A DNA stretch of 64,000 nt from Trichopria drosophilae (lineage: Eukaryota; Arthropoda; Insecta; Hymenoptera; Diapriidae): NCBI GenBank assembly GCA_030407085.1, contig CM059582.1, forward strand, positions 213,073,501 to 213,137,500, read 5' to 3'. Made by a program: the position numbers and the translations under genes. Below the pieces are notes generated by a model. The model was given only the letters and a program-made list of their open reading frames with translations, ran no database searches and had not been told where the DNA came from. Shown one piece after another: positions 26,461 through 38,551 of the stretch (positions are counted from its first letter, which is position 1; each line of letters begins with the position of its first letter).

Positions 26461-28550
26461 TACACTATTTCGAACTCGAGACTTAAATACAACCGTCTCT
26501 CGTTGGCCCTCACAGTTATTGTCTCAAAGTCATTCGATTACCACTTATGTCCAGCGAACATATGTTAGGAATGTACAAAAAGAACCTGAGCACTACGAGG
26601 ACATGATAAGTTTGCGACAATAATAACCAGAAAGGCTGTCGCAATGTACGCTATTTCGAACTCGAGACTTAAATTCGACCGTCTCTCGTTGGCACTCACA
26701 GTTATTGTCTCAAAGTCATTCGATTACCACTTATGACAAGCTAATAAACTTTAGGAATGTACAAAAAGAACCTAAACACTCCGAGGACGTAATCAGTTTG
26801 GGACAATAGTAACCGGAAACGCTGCCCCCAAGTACACTATTTCGAACTCGAGACTTAAATTCAACCGTCTCTCGTTGGCACTCGCATTTATTGTCTCAAA
26901 GTCATTCAATTACCACTTATGTCCAGCGAACGAATGTTAGGAATGTACAAAAAGAACATGAGCATTACGAGGACATGATAAGTTTGGGACAATAGCAACC
27001 AGAAAGGCTGCCGTAAAGCACACTATTTCGAAATCGAGACTTAAATTCGACCGTCTCTCGTTGGCACTTGCATTTATTGTCTCAAAGTCATTCGATTACC
27101 ACTAATGTCCAGCGAAGCAACTGTAGGGATTTGAGTAAAGAATCTGAACACTACGAGGACATAATAAATTTGAGACAATAATAACCAGAGAGGCTGTCGC
27201 AATGTACACTATTTCGAACTCGAGACTTAAATTCAACTGTCTATCGTTGGCACTCGCAGTTATTGTCTCAAAGTCATTCGATTACCACTTATGACCAGCG
27301 AATAAACGTTAGGAATGTACAAAAAGAACTTAAACACTCCGAGGACGTAATAAGTTTGGGACAATAGTAACCGGAATCGCTGCCCCTAAGTGTACTATTT
27401 CGAAATCGAGACTTAAATTCGACCGTCTCTCGTTGGCACTTGCATTTATTGTCTCAAAGTCATTCGATTACCACTAATGTCCAGCGAAGCAACTGTAGGG
27501 ATTTGAGTAAAGAATCTGAACACTACGAGGACATAATAAATTTGAGACAATAATAACCAGAGAGGCTGTCGCAATGTACACTATTTCGAACTCGAGACTT
27601 AAATACAACCGTCTCTCGTTGGCCCTCGCAGTTATTGTCTCAAAGTCATTCGATTACCACTTATGTCCAGCGAACATATGTTAGGAATGTACAAAAAGAA
27701 CCTGAGCACTACGAGGACATGATAAGTTTGCGACAATAATAACCAGAAAGGCTGTCGCAATGTACGCTATTTCGAACTCGAGACTTAAATTCGACCGTCT
27801 CTCGTTGGCACTCACAGTTATTGTCTCAAAGTCATTCGATTACCACTTATGACAAGCTAATAAACTTTAGGAATGTACAAAAAGAACCTAAACACTCCGA
27901 GGACGTAATAAGTTTGGGACAATAGTAACCGGAAACGCTGCCCCCAAGTACACTATTTCGAACTCGAGACTTAAATTCAACCGTCTCTCGTTGGCACTCG
28001 CATTTATTGCCTCAAAGTCATTCAATTACCACTTATGTCCAGCGAACGAATGTTAGGAATGTACAAAAAGAACATGAGCATTACGAGGACATGATAAGTT
28101 TGGGACAATAGCAACCAGAAAGGCTGCCGTAAAGCACACTATTTCGTAATCGAGACTTAAATTCGACCGTCTCTCGTTGGCACTTGCATTTATTGTCTCA
28201 AAGTCATTCGATTACCACTAATGTCCAGCGAAGCAACTGTAGGGATTTGAGTAAAGAATCTGAACACTACGAGGACATAATAAATTTGAGACAATAATAA
28301 CCAGAGAGGCTGTCGCAATGTACACTATTTCGAACTCGAGACTTAAATTCAACTGTCTATCGTTGGTACTCGCAGTTATTGTCTCAAAGTCATTCGATTA
28401 CCACTTATGACCAGCGAATAAACGTTAGGAATGTACAAAAAGAACTTAAACACTCCGAGGACGTAATAAGTTTGGGACAATAGTAACCGGAATCGCTGCC
28501 TTAAGTATACTATTTCGAAATCGAGACTTAAATTCGACCGTCTCTCGTTG
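26461..28550. repeat. Six-monomer higher-order unit, two copies near the array edge
   Basis: Sequence 26,461-27,437 recurs at 27,577-28,550 with an offset of exactly 1116 (6 x 186). Shared rare variants are ACTTAAATACAACCG, GTTGGCCCTC, GCGAACATATGTTAGG, GTTTGCGACAATAATAAC, TTATGACAAGCTAATAAACTT and AATTTGAGACAATAATAACC. Copies differ by very few substitutions and a small deletion at about 28,500, so the duplication is recent compared with average monomer divergence. Confidence 0.85.
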
Positions 28551-29283
28551 GCACTCGCAATTATTGTCTCAAAGTCATTCGATTACCACTTATGTCCAGC
28601 GAATAAACATTAGGAATGTACAAAAAGAACCTGAACACTCCGAGGACGTGATAAATTTGTGACAAAAGCAACCAGAAAGGCTGCCGCAAAGTACGCTATT
28701 TCGAACTCGAGACTTAAATTCGACCGTCTCTCGTTGGCATTCGCATTTAATGTCTCAAAGTCATTCGAATACCACTTATGTCCAGCGAATAAACGTTAGG
28801 AATGTGCAAAAAGAACCTGAGCACTACGAGGACATGATAAGTTTGGGACAATAATAACCAGAAAGGCTGTCGCAATGTACGCTATTTCGAACTCGAGACT
28901 TAAATTTAACCGTCTCTCGTGGGCACTCGCAATTATTGTCTCAAAGTCATTCGATTACCACTTATGTCCAGCGAATAAACGTTAGGAATGTACAAAAAGA
29001 ACCTGAACACTCCGAGGACGTGATAAGTTTGGGACAATAGCAATCAGAAAGGCTGCCGCAAAGTACGCTATTTCGAACTCGAGACTTAAATTCGATCGTC
29101 TCCCGTTGGCACTCGCAGTTATTATCTCAAAGTCATTCGATTACGACTTGTGTCCAGCGAAGTAATTTTAGCGATTTGTATAATGAATCTGAGCACTACG
29201 AGGACGTGAAAAGTTTGGTACAATAAAAACCAGAATGGCTGCTAAAAAGTACAATATTACGAACTCGACACTCAAATTCGACG

Positions 29284-29426
29284 TAATGCACAGGTACCTT
29301 TTGAGATATTTCTATATGTGTGAGTATTTTTAAGAAAATCTGAAAAAATTGCGCATGATCTATAAAGTGGACGAATCTCTAAAGTAAACTATTTACTGCA
29401 GAGTCTTAATATATGAGCGTCTCGGT
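29284..29426. other. Unique AT-rich DNA between satellite edge and first transposon
   Basis: The satellite match stops after AAATTCGAC at 29,283. I see no gene, repeat or motif in the next 140 bases. Confidence 0.6.
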
Positions 29427-31199
29427 ATATGGGCAATTCTACAGAACTTTTCATTTTAGTGTCGCCATCGTTTTTCTCGAACTGAAACAATTTTTCATTA
29501 GGTATAAGACTGCAATCAGATAAAAACGTACTTGAACAACTCATTTAAAATTATTTGCATGCTGAAATGTCCGCATTTCATAATACATTTCAAAAAAATA
29601 TGTGGAAAAATTAAGAAAACATCTAAAATTTACGTGTCGCCGACTATTTTTGAAAAAGACTTTTTATTCTCCTAATCTATGTAATGCGTGAAAACGAATG
29701 AACCCGAATATTTTTAGTATCTAAAAACAATACTTTATAAGATATTACAAGTACTAGATCCATACCAAAGGTTTGCAGGGTGTGCCACCATCTGGAAGTT
29801 ATGTCGCCAATTTATTGTCAAACACTATTTTTATTACTTTTTTCACTTTTTTTGCCCCGAACAATCCTCTTAACGTCAAACCGCCTACAGTATTAGAAAG
29901 TATTTATAAATACAAAGAAAATCAGCCCTCAGAAAAGTGTGTGCCCTAAAAAATGTTGAAAAGGCAGCATCTGCAAAATGAAGAAAATTCGCGTAATTCG
30001 TAAAATAAATTTTATATTTTTAGCGGCACAGTTCCACAGTTATTTATCATGTTTTAAGACAGATTGTAAATTGTTTTTGACACGACATCTTATCACAAAA
30101 ATGATTGTTCATGTGGGTAGCGTATGTAATACTTATTACAAAACAGTCAAAAATAACTAGGGAAATGTATTGTTAAAATTAATAGTTCTAAAATTATTAC
30201 AAATAACCACGTATTATGTTTTTTTGGACGCTGACCATAAATAGCAGTTTATCATTGATGTATGATCATCTCATTAAAATTTTGTTCCCTCTGGAATGTG
30301 ATATTTAGCAGAAGAAAAATATTTTGAGCATTTCGAGATAATGAAGTTTTTCGTGTTGATTTACCTTGCATTCATTTTCATTTGACACCTAGTTGTTGCG
30401 AAATTGATGCAGAAAGAAATACCGCAAAACTAAGTGAAAAGAAGAAGACTAGAAGAAAAAAATGTAATTGAAAAATCTACATCTGTTGCTCAAGAAATGT
30501 CAAACAAAACAAAGACTGACAAAATAAATAAACAAAATAAATAACAATTTTTTTTAACTTAATCATCAAATGACCTTGATCCTGACTTTATAAAGGTTAA
30601 CTGACCGTAGACTACGATTTGCTGGCCTCAAACACATATGCATGAATTTTTTCAGATTTTCCGATGGTTTTTTCTTCACTTGACCTTTGAATGAACTTGA
30701 ATCTGACGGTTTGGAGGTTAACCGACCTTCTCCTCGTCATCAGCGACCGCGTACCAGCACCTAAGCTCTTCCGGCCATCTCGCGTAGATCAAATGTTCAC
30801 CTATGCATTATCTACAATTTTCTATTTTTATAGTAGCTCCAAAATTTCTTTATAAACTCCCGAACCTCCACCAAAAATGAATCACGCGCATAGAACCACA
30901 CCTTGGTATGTCATCTCCATTAACACAAAAAAAAAATTGCTGTGCCTTCAAACAAAATTTGTCGTTTTTTTTACTCGAAAATGAAAAGTTCTGTAGAATG
31001 GCCTATATGCTAATTAGTTATTTTAATGGTATCCCTAACGCACCCCCTGAACCTCCTCCAAAAATGAATTACGCGCATAGAACTTAATTTTGGCATCCCA
31101 TCTCTATCATCAGAAAAAAAGATTTAAAGCTGTGCCCTGAAAAAAAAATTTACGTTTAATTTCACTCGAATGTGAAAAGTTCTGTAGAATTGCCCATAT
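29427..31199. mobile_element. Non-autonomous element with perfect 27-bp terminal inverted repeats
   Basis: Bases 29,427-29,453 (starting ATATGGGCAATTCTACAGAA) are the exact reverse complement of 31,173-31,199 (ending TAGAATTGCCCATAT). A third, slightly diverged copy of this end sequence sits inside, in the right-hand orientation, at about 30,978-31,007. The 1.77-kb interior is AT-rich and has no convincing coding sequence; the 60-codon frame at 29,978-30,160 shows no recognisable motif. Flanking target-site duplication is unclear. This is most likely an internally rearranged, non-autonomous DNA transposon; the superfamily is not recognised. Confidence 0.65.
30860..31199. repeat. Diverged tandem duplication (about 187 bp) at right end of the element
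   Basis: Two units share, in order, GAACCTCC, AAAAATGAATYACGCGCATA, CATCTC, GCTGTGCC, CACTCGAA or TACTCGAA, and GAAAAGTTCTGTAGAAT. The shared string ACCTCC lies at 30,864 and 31,051. The duplication explains the internal copy of the terminal repeat. Confidence 0.65.
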
Positions 31200-31600
31200 G
31201 AACATTTCCCTATATTGAATCTGAGCATTTTGCTCTGTTTATTCTCTTTCATATCGCTGGCCGCCGCAATGATTGCGCGTAGTATCAGTTCAACTCCGAA
31301 GCGGCGAGAAATGTTCGGTATTTGGAATTAAAAAACCCGAACATTTGCAGTACGCGTATAGCGGCAATGTTAAAAACTTAGTACACCCATGGTTTTTCGA
31401 CAAATAGGTATCGAAATTTTTACAAAATTCATAGGAACACTTTTTCATGGGAAATATAATAATCGTAATACAGAAACGTTGATAGGAAAACAGTCAATAA
31501 TAAAAAACAAAATTTGAAGCAAACAAATGACAGAGAAGAGTGGTTTTCAAAACATTCGCAAGTGTCGTTAGAAGAGATCAATGTCATACGCATGAAATGT

Positions 31601-31861
31601 CGTACTAAACTTATAAACGTGAATCGCGGAATGCATACTCGACACCAAATCGCGGATCAAGTCGCGAATGCAAACCACAAAAAAAACCTCATACTTATAA
31701 CCGCGTATCGCATAACCCATTCTCGATATCAACCCGCGGATCAAGTCGCGAATCAAAACCACGAAACACAGCACGTACTAAACTTATATTACAGAATCGT
31801 GTAATCCATCCTCGATATCTAATCGCAAATCCGCGAATCAACCAGCGATTCAAATCTCAAA
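31601..31861. repeat. Imperfect minisatellite, three units of about 87 bp
   Basis: Units begin near 31,601, 31,690 and 31,774. Each contains a version of CGTACTAAACTTATA followed by CTCGAYAYC and CGCGGATCAAGTCGCGAATC. It is GC-richer than its surroundings because of many TCGCG motifs. Frames are open on both strands here, but they follow the repeat and show no protein motif. The flanking 31,200-31,600 and 31,862-32,616 show nothing I can name. Confidence 0.6.
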
Positions 31862-33007
31862 TTCATCACCCACTCGCAACCTCTCACAACGATCGCGCCG
31901 TGACTACGGCACCACCTGGTGGCGGCGACGAACACTAATTTTCCTTGCCCTTATTCCCACTACTCATTCAACACCGGCTTAGAAATGCCAGATTATTGCG
32001 ACAAAAAGTCACCGACAATGCTAACTAAATGAGCAAGTGGGCGACATGTAAAAATTTAGTGTTTCGGCACCGAAGGCGAGACATTATTTAAAAGTTAAAT
32101 GCTATTCAAGTTAGTCAATTGTGATAATGAAAAACGAATTACTGTTTCAACTTAGGACCAAAAAAGTGATTCTAGCAGAGCTATTAATAGAAAAAACTAA
32201 ATCTGAAATTAAACATTTTCTAAAACCAGTCTATAGCGCGTGCACGAATTGTCAACAACTCGCATGTGCTGTAATATTCATGGGGAGGTAATATGAACCA
32301 AAATGTATACGTTTTGTATGCTGCCGAATTAATTTAATTTAATAGCTCATACGGTTGCGGGCTTCGGCGAAAGTGTATACGTTCACCCAATATGTAGATC
32401 GACATACCAAGTTAGAAAAACTCAACTTTCAAATTACTGAATTGCGAGTGATTCAATTATAGACATGGGCGAGTCTGAAAGAATGAAGAAAAAATTCCGA
32501 TCTAAATGCCAATAATAATTTATAAAGTTGTTACATTATGGGATAATTCATGTACGGGAAACACAATTGTAAAACTAGTGTTGGCGTGGTGCCTCGCTCG
32601 CTTCGCTCGCTCAGAAACTTCGACCCAGTGGAGAGTCGGCTATTCCTTAAGACTCGTTTGTTTACTAACAGCTTTCAATTATATTATAAAATTATATTCA
32701 TATTTGGGGGTCCAATCATATTTAGGTCCAAGTGGCTTCGATAGATGTGTTACAACAATATAGTGTTTCTTATATGTATGAAAATTGAAAATGAGCATTT
32801 TCAAAACTTCGACCCCGACAACAGGCCAGCCGAAGTATTAATAAATAAAAGTTGCAAAACACTTACTTCATGCACTTGTATTCTAATAGACTATTCGATG
32901 CATATTACATGTTTACTGTGTTTTACTAAGTACTGTCTGTATTAATATATTATATATACATATAATTTGTCAAAGATATCTTGAAAGTGTCGAAAAGATC
33001 TATGACG

Positions 33008-33035
33008 GATATCTTATAGATATCTATAAGACATC
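33008..33035. repeat. Near-perfect 28-bp palindrome
   Basis: The sequence from GATATCTTATAG to CTATAAGACATC reads the same on both strands except for one mismatched pair. It lies in an AT-rich stretch with several GATATC and AGATAT words and could extrude or act as a repeat end. Confidence 0.6.
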
Positions 33036-33524
33036 TTTTAGATATACCGAAATAGTTATTTTTGTATCAAGGGCGTAAAAGAACTTTGCGCCCGTAGGTG
33101 GCCACCGCGCCCGAGGAGCTGGCAAAGACTACCCCTGGGGGGTAGGGGGTCGAAACGTCGAAATTTGATGAAAAACTATAGGGTAATTTTTTTGCCGCGA
33201 TGACCAAATTCAATACTTTTATGGACAATAATCATAAACATTTTAAACCAGTTTTTATGGTATTATCGTTGACTTTAGGAGAAAATGCATACAACCCATG
33301 CTCTATCTTTTTTTTTTGAAACATTTTTTAATAAAATTTGTATTTTTCAATATAAATGCAAAAAACTACAAAGAAACTTAATTGGGGCTGATTTTTTTTA
33401 GTAATGGACGGGTGGATCTGCCCCAAAATCTAACCAGATCTAAGTTATGTCAAGACACGTATTTTAAAAAAAAATTATGTCGATACTCTTATCCGTTCGC
33501 GAGTTATCGCGAGACAAAAAAACG

Positions 33525-33572
33525 GGACGTACGGACGTGCGGACGTACGGACGTACAGACGTACGTACGTAC
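33525..33572. repeat. GGACGTAC-type simple repeat
   Basis: Repeats of GGACGTAC and GTAC with one GTGC variant. Translations of it give meaningless RTDVRTY-like strings. Confidence 0.8.
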
Positions 33573-33717
33573 AAGATCACGGACACAAATTTTTTTATTG
33601 TTGAATTGGGTTCCTTAGGGTCTGAAACGTCGACATTTGATGAAAAACCATATGGTAATTTTTTTGCCCGAAGTGACCAAATTCAATACTTCGTCCAGAC
33701 TTAGTCTGGGTCGAAGT

Positions 33718-35140
33718 AATAAGTACACTAATCCTTTTCATTATTTAAGGGGTAAAACCAACCAGGTAAGTTATAACGGTAGGTACACCAGTTAGTATGC
33801 AGAGCATATTTGATTTGTATTTTGCTACTTATATAGCCGCAACCATCTGTTTTTGTCCAGCGGTTGCGTAGTACATTTCATGCATTGATGCATTGGAGCA
33901 GCAAAACAATTTTCGACAATGTGGTGGTACAATCCAAAAAAGTGGATTACTGCCTAAATTAAGTACAGCTGACTGGTATTCTCATAAATTTTAACCGTAC
34001 CACATTAAGGATGAGATTAACTGACCGTTTTCAGATAAAGAATTCTAGAAAGCACGAGCTTGATAAGATCACATATGGTTTTACAGTATGGTATTTAGCA
34101 GTAAGTAAGTTACTAGTTCCTAAAAATATATTGCCAAACTATTTATTGATGCACTGGGCTTTTCGTGGAGGATATTTATTTATTAATAAACAAATAAATA
34201 AAAATGATTGAAATCAATAAGATTAACAAGTCCATGAATAAATTCGTACATTATTCACAATTTAATTCTTCAAAAGTATCACTGACAAAGATCTCTGTGT
34301 GAAGTCATTAAAACTGTTGAAAGTACTTAATACCTTCTGAAAAAATCGATGCGACACCGAATATGCCACCAAATTATTCTAAGATTCAATTTCCTTATTT
34401 TTTGAAACCATGCTCGTGTATGCTTTATTCTTCATTCATATTTCGAAATTATTGTGACACAATCAGAAGAATATTTTTAAATTTGCTGTTTTTATAAATC
34501 GTAAAAAGTGAATGATTATATGCAACTTCAGAAAAACATAACAAACGTTCGGATATTTTTTACAAAAAAATAATTGACAATCTGTTGTACGAAGTAGGTG
34601 TTTATGTATGTCGTACACTGCTTTCTCATATGTTGTCGAGAAAGCTGCTAAGTGAACTCCGAAAAGTGGATTTCAGCTATTCTCGAGGAAGTTGATGCTA
34701 ACAACCACACGTGTGATTTAGTGCCGTTGCCACGCGGTCACAAGGCAATGGGCTGTACGTTGGGATTTAAAAGGTAAACACCAAATTCTAACGCAATTTA
34801 GCTTATGTGCTGAAGGTTTTTTGCGAAAGGCCAGTGTCGATTACAAAGAGATTTTCTTCGAAATTTACGTTATATGAGCGTTAATAGATCAAATGGTTAA
34901 TAAAAATGCAAATTGGTGATTGCACAAATATACTTATTATTATTGAGTGATGTATGAACGCATATTTTGTCTATGTCCGCCGTGAATATGAGAGTTTCCT
35001 CCTTACCTACATCTAAAACGGCTTGTTACATAACACAGTTATTATTACTAAATAGATTTTCAGTTTTTAGAATCGACGATGAAATATTTTACCCTGACAT
35101 ATGTCCCATCATTGAGTTGGCAATAAGAATTATCCGAACG
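33718..35140. other. AT-rich non-coding stretch
   Basis: No recognisable gene, inverted repeat or transposon end was found. Frames of 63-66 codons at 34,011 and 34,967 have no known motif and AT-biased, random-looking content. Confidence 0.5.
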
Positions 35141-36900
35141 CTAGTTTTTTTTCAATAAAGACGTATATAAGCATCTATTTTTTACAATTTTAGTGTATAT
35201 TCTCGATTTGTTTGACAATGCACTGAAGGCTGTGCATATATTATTTAATGTTAATAGCGTACCGAAGTACCTAACCCCGCGCATAACTTTCAAAGTTTTT
35301 TGAACCCGGTTCGTTCCCATTGACGTGCAAAACTGCCGCACAGTATCACAAGATAAATATGTAATCAAAGTGGCGTAAGAGAATTCAAGATTTATTCGGC
35401 GACAAACTTGGTAATCAATCCCTTTTGCAGCATGTATTGCTTTTAATAGTCGCCCATTACCAGATTCAAATGCATAGGCGCTGTGAGACCAATTCGATCC
35501 GCAGTAATACACGCTCTTTGCTAAATGCAAGAGGGAATGTACATTAAAAGTCATAAAAACTTTGGAGTACAGAATTTCGCGCTGAGCGACAAATTCGTGA
35601 AGTAATTGATCGGCTTTATTAACTTCTTTAATTTTTATCCTATCTTTCGATAATAAATACATAGCTTCCACGAATAATGCCCAGTGTATTGTATACTGTG
35701 CAGGCAAGAAGTTTGAAAAAATTGGCAAGCTGTAAAATAGACTCCAGTTATCCCATTCTCGAGATTTCCAATATTCCTTTTCCGTTAATGGACGAATTAA
35801 CCGGCTATTTGAGATGGTACTTTTAAAGTTTTTAATGAATTATTTATTAAAGCACATATGTCTCTTGAAATTAAGCCGACTTTCTTTGTGTTACCAAAAA
35901 ATAGCGTGGTAAATTGTTTGGCAACACAGGAGCATAAGTGCATCGGGTCTGGGACGCAACCTTTGATGAGATCAAATTTTTGTAATTGTTTTTTTACACC
36001 AAACACACTAACATCGCGGCGAGAGCGCGATGCCTGTCTCATGTGTTTCTTTGTATCTTCTACATTTCTTAATTTGGTTACTTGTTGCTGTAATGGATAT
36101 TTCATACATCCAGACCTTCTACTGGAATCTTTAAAAACATACTCGTCGGGGTGTAGGCAGTGACCACAAGCGTATGCGCCATTAAACTGTTTGAACCCTT
36201 GAACAGGTGCGTGAGCTACTGACTCGACACAGCAAATTAAAAGAAATACTTTGATAAATTTCTCTGCATCATTTATAATGCAGCTTACGCCCTCTTTTGA
36301 AAGGGTAGTAACTGTTTCAACAAATGGGCCAAGGAAAATATTCATATTTGGCTTATTTTTGCCAAACCATAAACCGACTAGAAGCAATTCTTTATTTCTA
36401 ATATGAAATGGTAATTCATTTACCATTAAGTAAATTGGCCATATAGAATATGACGAACTCTTAAATAAAGGTTCTCCATCAGTATTGAATATTAATGTAG
36501 CGTAATTCCGCTTATCGACTTCATTTAAATCCTTTACAAATTCTCTATGTAATTTCCCACCGTAAATATCTCGAAAAGCACCATCATATCTTCTGTCGTT
36601 TATAATATAATTATAATAATCTACATTTGATTGGATTAGTCTCGATATTTGTGCTGACGGATCCATGGTAACAAAAAAATTTGTAAACGTATTATCTTTT
36701 GGTTGAATTTCGGTTTTACATTTTTTACATTTTACTGGCTGACTGTGATCAAATTTCCCAACGTATATATCACAATTACTGCATATTGCATGAAACGTCA
36801 TGCAATGATTTGGAAAAAATATCTTATTAATGAAGTACTTCGTGTCCGGTATTATAGGTTCTGTAAATATGCGGTTGATCAGGCGGAATAAATCCTCAAT
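35141..36900 (-). pseudogene. CACTA/EnSpm-type (Transposase_21-like) transposase, frameshifted, partial
   Basis: Two minus-strand frames make one transposase. The upstream part opens after a stop at 36,901 and reads through a zinc-ribbon-like C-x2-C...C-x2-C (C-S-N-C and C-K-K-C). It then has the family block S-I-W-P-I-Y-L-M-V-N-E-L-P and W-F-G-K-N-K-P, a V-E-S-V-A-H-A-P-V-Q-G-F-K-Q-F-N-G segment, a Y-A-C-G-H-C pair, and D-L-I-K-G-C-V-P-D-P-M-H. This frame stops at 35,797. The downstream part (35,141 to about 35,805) continues in another frame with the family's C-terminal region: E-K-E-Y-W-K, I-H-W-A-L-F-V-E-A-M, H-S-L-L-H-L. A single-base deletion near 35,805-35,810 explains the break. Where I would expect Asp in the second acidic motif I see Glu (C-V-E-S), from general memory of the family. 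The N-terminus is absent, either lost or on an unseen upstream exon; the stop at 36,901 could lie in an intron. Family assignment is fairly sure; activity is not expected. Confidence 0.8.
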
Positions 36901-37411
36901 TCATGAAAATGTATGAAAATGTATGAAGTATGAAATAATACTTTATTACTTCGTAGAGTAAAATAACACTTCGTAAATGACAGATATTTGCTGCGAGAAA
37001 TTGAAAAGCTTAAAGGCAGTATCGGGTACCCCGATCACCACATAGAATAAAGGAAAATCCTACAAAACTCCTAAGAGAGGGAGATATGCAGACGAAACAC
37101 TCATCAAGACAGAAATGTTCATGGAAAAAGAGAATCCTGCAGAGAGCACTGTACATTATGTAGAGCCTCACGTTGGTACAGCGTACTGGCCTCACAACCC
37201 TAGTAGTGGTGAATGACGATTATCCATAGGCCGTGTTGATGAAAGAACACTTTGACCTGGATACATCTTGCCGCGAAGGGGGGGGGGGGGCAGAAGAAGA
37301 TGGGTGGATTCGGAATGGGCTATCAATTTCACGGGAAGTAGAAAATGGTCATCGCATCACTGTTTCATCGGGCTGTCTTTGCTGTTAGTAATAACTTAAC
37401 ATGAATGAATA
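36901..37411. other. Non-coding stretch with G13 tract
   Basis: Contains a run of 13 G at 37,278-37,290 and the short tandem word ATGAAAATGT at about 36,903. No gene is recognised; the 61-codon minus frame at 37,010-37,195 has no support. Confidence 0.5.
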
Positions 37412-38551
37412 TTAACCCTTCCATCCCACACTATTTCAATCATTCGTCCCCCACTGGGTCTGGTAGACCCATGCGATAAAAACGTGGATTCTCGCTACGC
37501 ATTTAATTATATCGATTTAAAAAATTCATGGATATTCTCAGATGGATCAGAAAGTATATGTAAGGCATAGCAAAATTAAAAAAAAAATTAACATTGTTTA
37601 AAAAAATAGAGAATGTGTGAAAGTGGAAAAAATTACTTTTTTCACTTAAAAAAGCATGACTTTTTTGTTTTTCAATTTTTTTAGGTAAAATTTTAACTGT
37701 GTACTTTTGAAATATGCCCGAATAAAGAAAAAAATTGTGCAATAGCATCCATCGCAAAAAAGGTATTTATGTGGAACATTGAAGTTGGCAGATTTACAAA
37801 AAACGTGCGTATAGAAAATAAACGAATAAGGCAGACGTCTAATTAAATTTTAGCTATTTTAATAAATGAATTACAATTTTAATTGCTTATTTACACATAC
37901 TTTTTAATAATGTGAAGTGGAAAAATACTTTTATGTACGTATTTCGGTGCGTAAAGTAAACTCGTGCGTAAAGTAAACTTTACGCTCTCGATTATACTTT
38001 ACGCACGGAAAAGCCGTACGTAAACAATATTTCGGCACACGTGTGTATGTGTAAAGTTCTTTACGCATACGCACTTGTATCGAAAACTACTATTACTCTT
38101 GCTGCAATACGCAATCGACGCACAAGTAGCACCTGTGTTAATCGCACATTAGACGCGCGCATTGAATACAGCGAATTTTTGTCATCCGATCGCACCGGAT
38201 TGGGCAAAGTTGACACCGTTATTTTACCAAATTATTTATTTCTACACTTAATACTTTTTTGTACCTCCTGACGCCAAAAAACGAAGAAAACAAAATGCAC
38301 TTTTTTTTGCAAAAATTACGTCCGTCCCCTTTATGGGTCCGCTGGACCCAGTGAATTTCCCGACGCATTTCGGGCCACCTCCAGTCGCGTTCTGAGCATT
38401 AAACAGGTATGATTTTCGTTGGATTTTATAGTACAGGTGTCGAATGAACGACAATTGGTGGCACAAGTCCCGATTTCAGTATTAAGGCAGTCAAATCGAA
38501 GCGCGACTGAGCCGTGAGTCCACTGGACCCACAGTGGGATGGAAGGGTTAA
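37412..38551. mobile_element. piggyBac-like non-autonomous element with TTAA target duplication
   Basis: TTAA at 37,412-37,415 and 38,548-38,551 flank a 1,132-bp element. Its ends are CCCTTCCATCCCACACT on the left and, inverted, CCCTTCCATCCCACTGT on the right (14 bases identical). TTAA duplication with CCC...GGG ends is the piggyBac signature. The subterminal motif TGGGTCNNNNNAGACCCA / TGGGTCCNNTGGACCCA occurs just inside the left end (37,457) and twice near the right end (38,335, 38,518), probably transposase-binding sites. Repeated GCGTAAAGT / ACTTTACGC words cluster at 37,950-38,070. The interior has no transposase; all frames are short. Confidence 0.85.

Larger units (their letters stand above)
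1..29283. repeat. 186-bp tandem satellite array, about 157 monomers
   Basis: The same 186-bp unit repeats head to tail without interruption. The landmark ATAAGTTTGGGACAATA falls at 5, 191, 377 and 563, giving a period of exactly 186, and the pattern holds to about 29,283. Other landmarks in each unit are GTACACTATTTCGAACTCGA, GACTTAAATTCGACCG, TCTCGTTGGCACTCGCA, GTCATTCGATTACCACTTAT and GTTAGGAATGTACAAAAAGA. Single-base differences, rare 1-2 bp indels and a 6-bp insertion (24,304) separate monomers. The array runs off the left edge. Its last monomers, from about 29,140, are visibly more degraded, as expected at a satellite edge. Open reading frames of 60-120 codons on both strands are by-products of a period divisible by three and are not genes. 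Length and organisation fit a centromeric or pericentromeric satellite, but that is inference; I do not recognise the family. Confidence 0.97.
32617..33717. mobile_element. Decayed interspersed repeat, possible TIR element
   Basis: ACTTCGACCCAG at 32,617-32,628 is inverted as CTGGGTCGAAGT at 33,706-33,717. Inside, a block of about 46 bases (GAAACGTCGAMATTTGATGA through GGTAATTTTTTTGCC) occurs at 33,151-33,197 and again at 33,623-33,669. Both copies are followed by TGACCAAATTCAATACTT. An ACGT-rich simple repeat (33,525-33,572) lies between them. Short reading frames at 32,506-32,763 and 33,382-33,704 come from this repeat and are not genes. The boundaries are tentative because the inverted ends are only 12 bases. 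Confidence 0.4.

Noticed and set aside
1..29283. CENP-B-box-like word TCTCGTTGGCACTCGCA in each monomer
   Set aside because: Only the central TCGTTGG matches well. The essential CGGG part of the box is not present, so a CENP-B site cannot be claimed.
1..29283. CRISPR-like array
   Set aside because: The repeat is a continuous satellite with no unique spacers, in a eukaryotic context.
33108..33165. Hammerhead-like CCGAGGA ... GGTCGAAACGTC
   Set aside because: The core would need CTGANGA but reads CCGAGGA, and the stem II pairing is poor.
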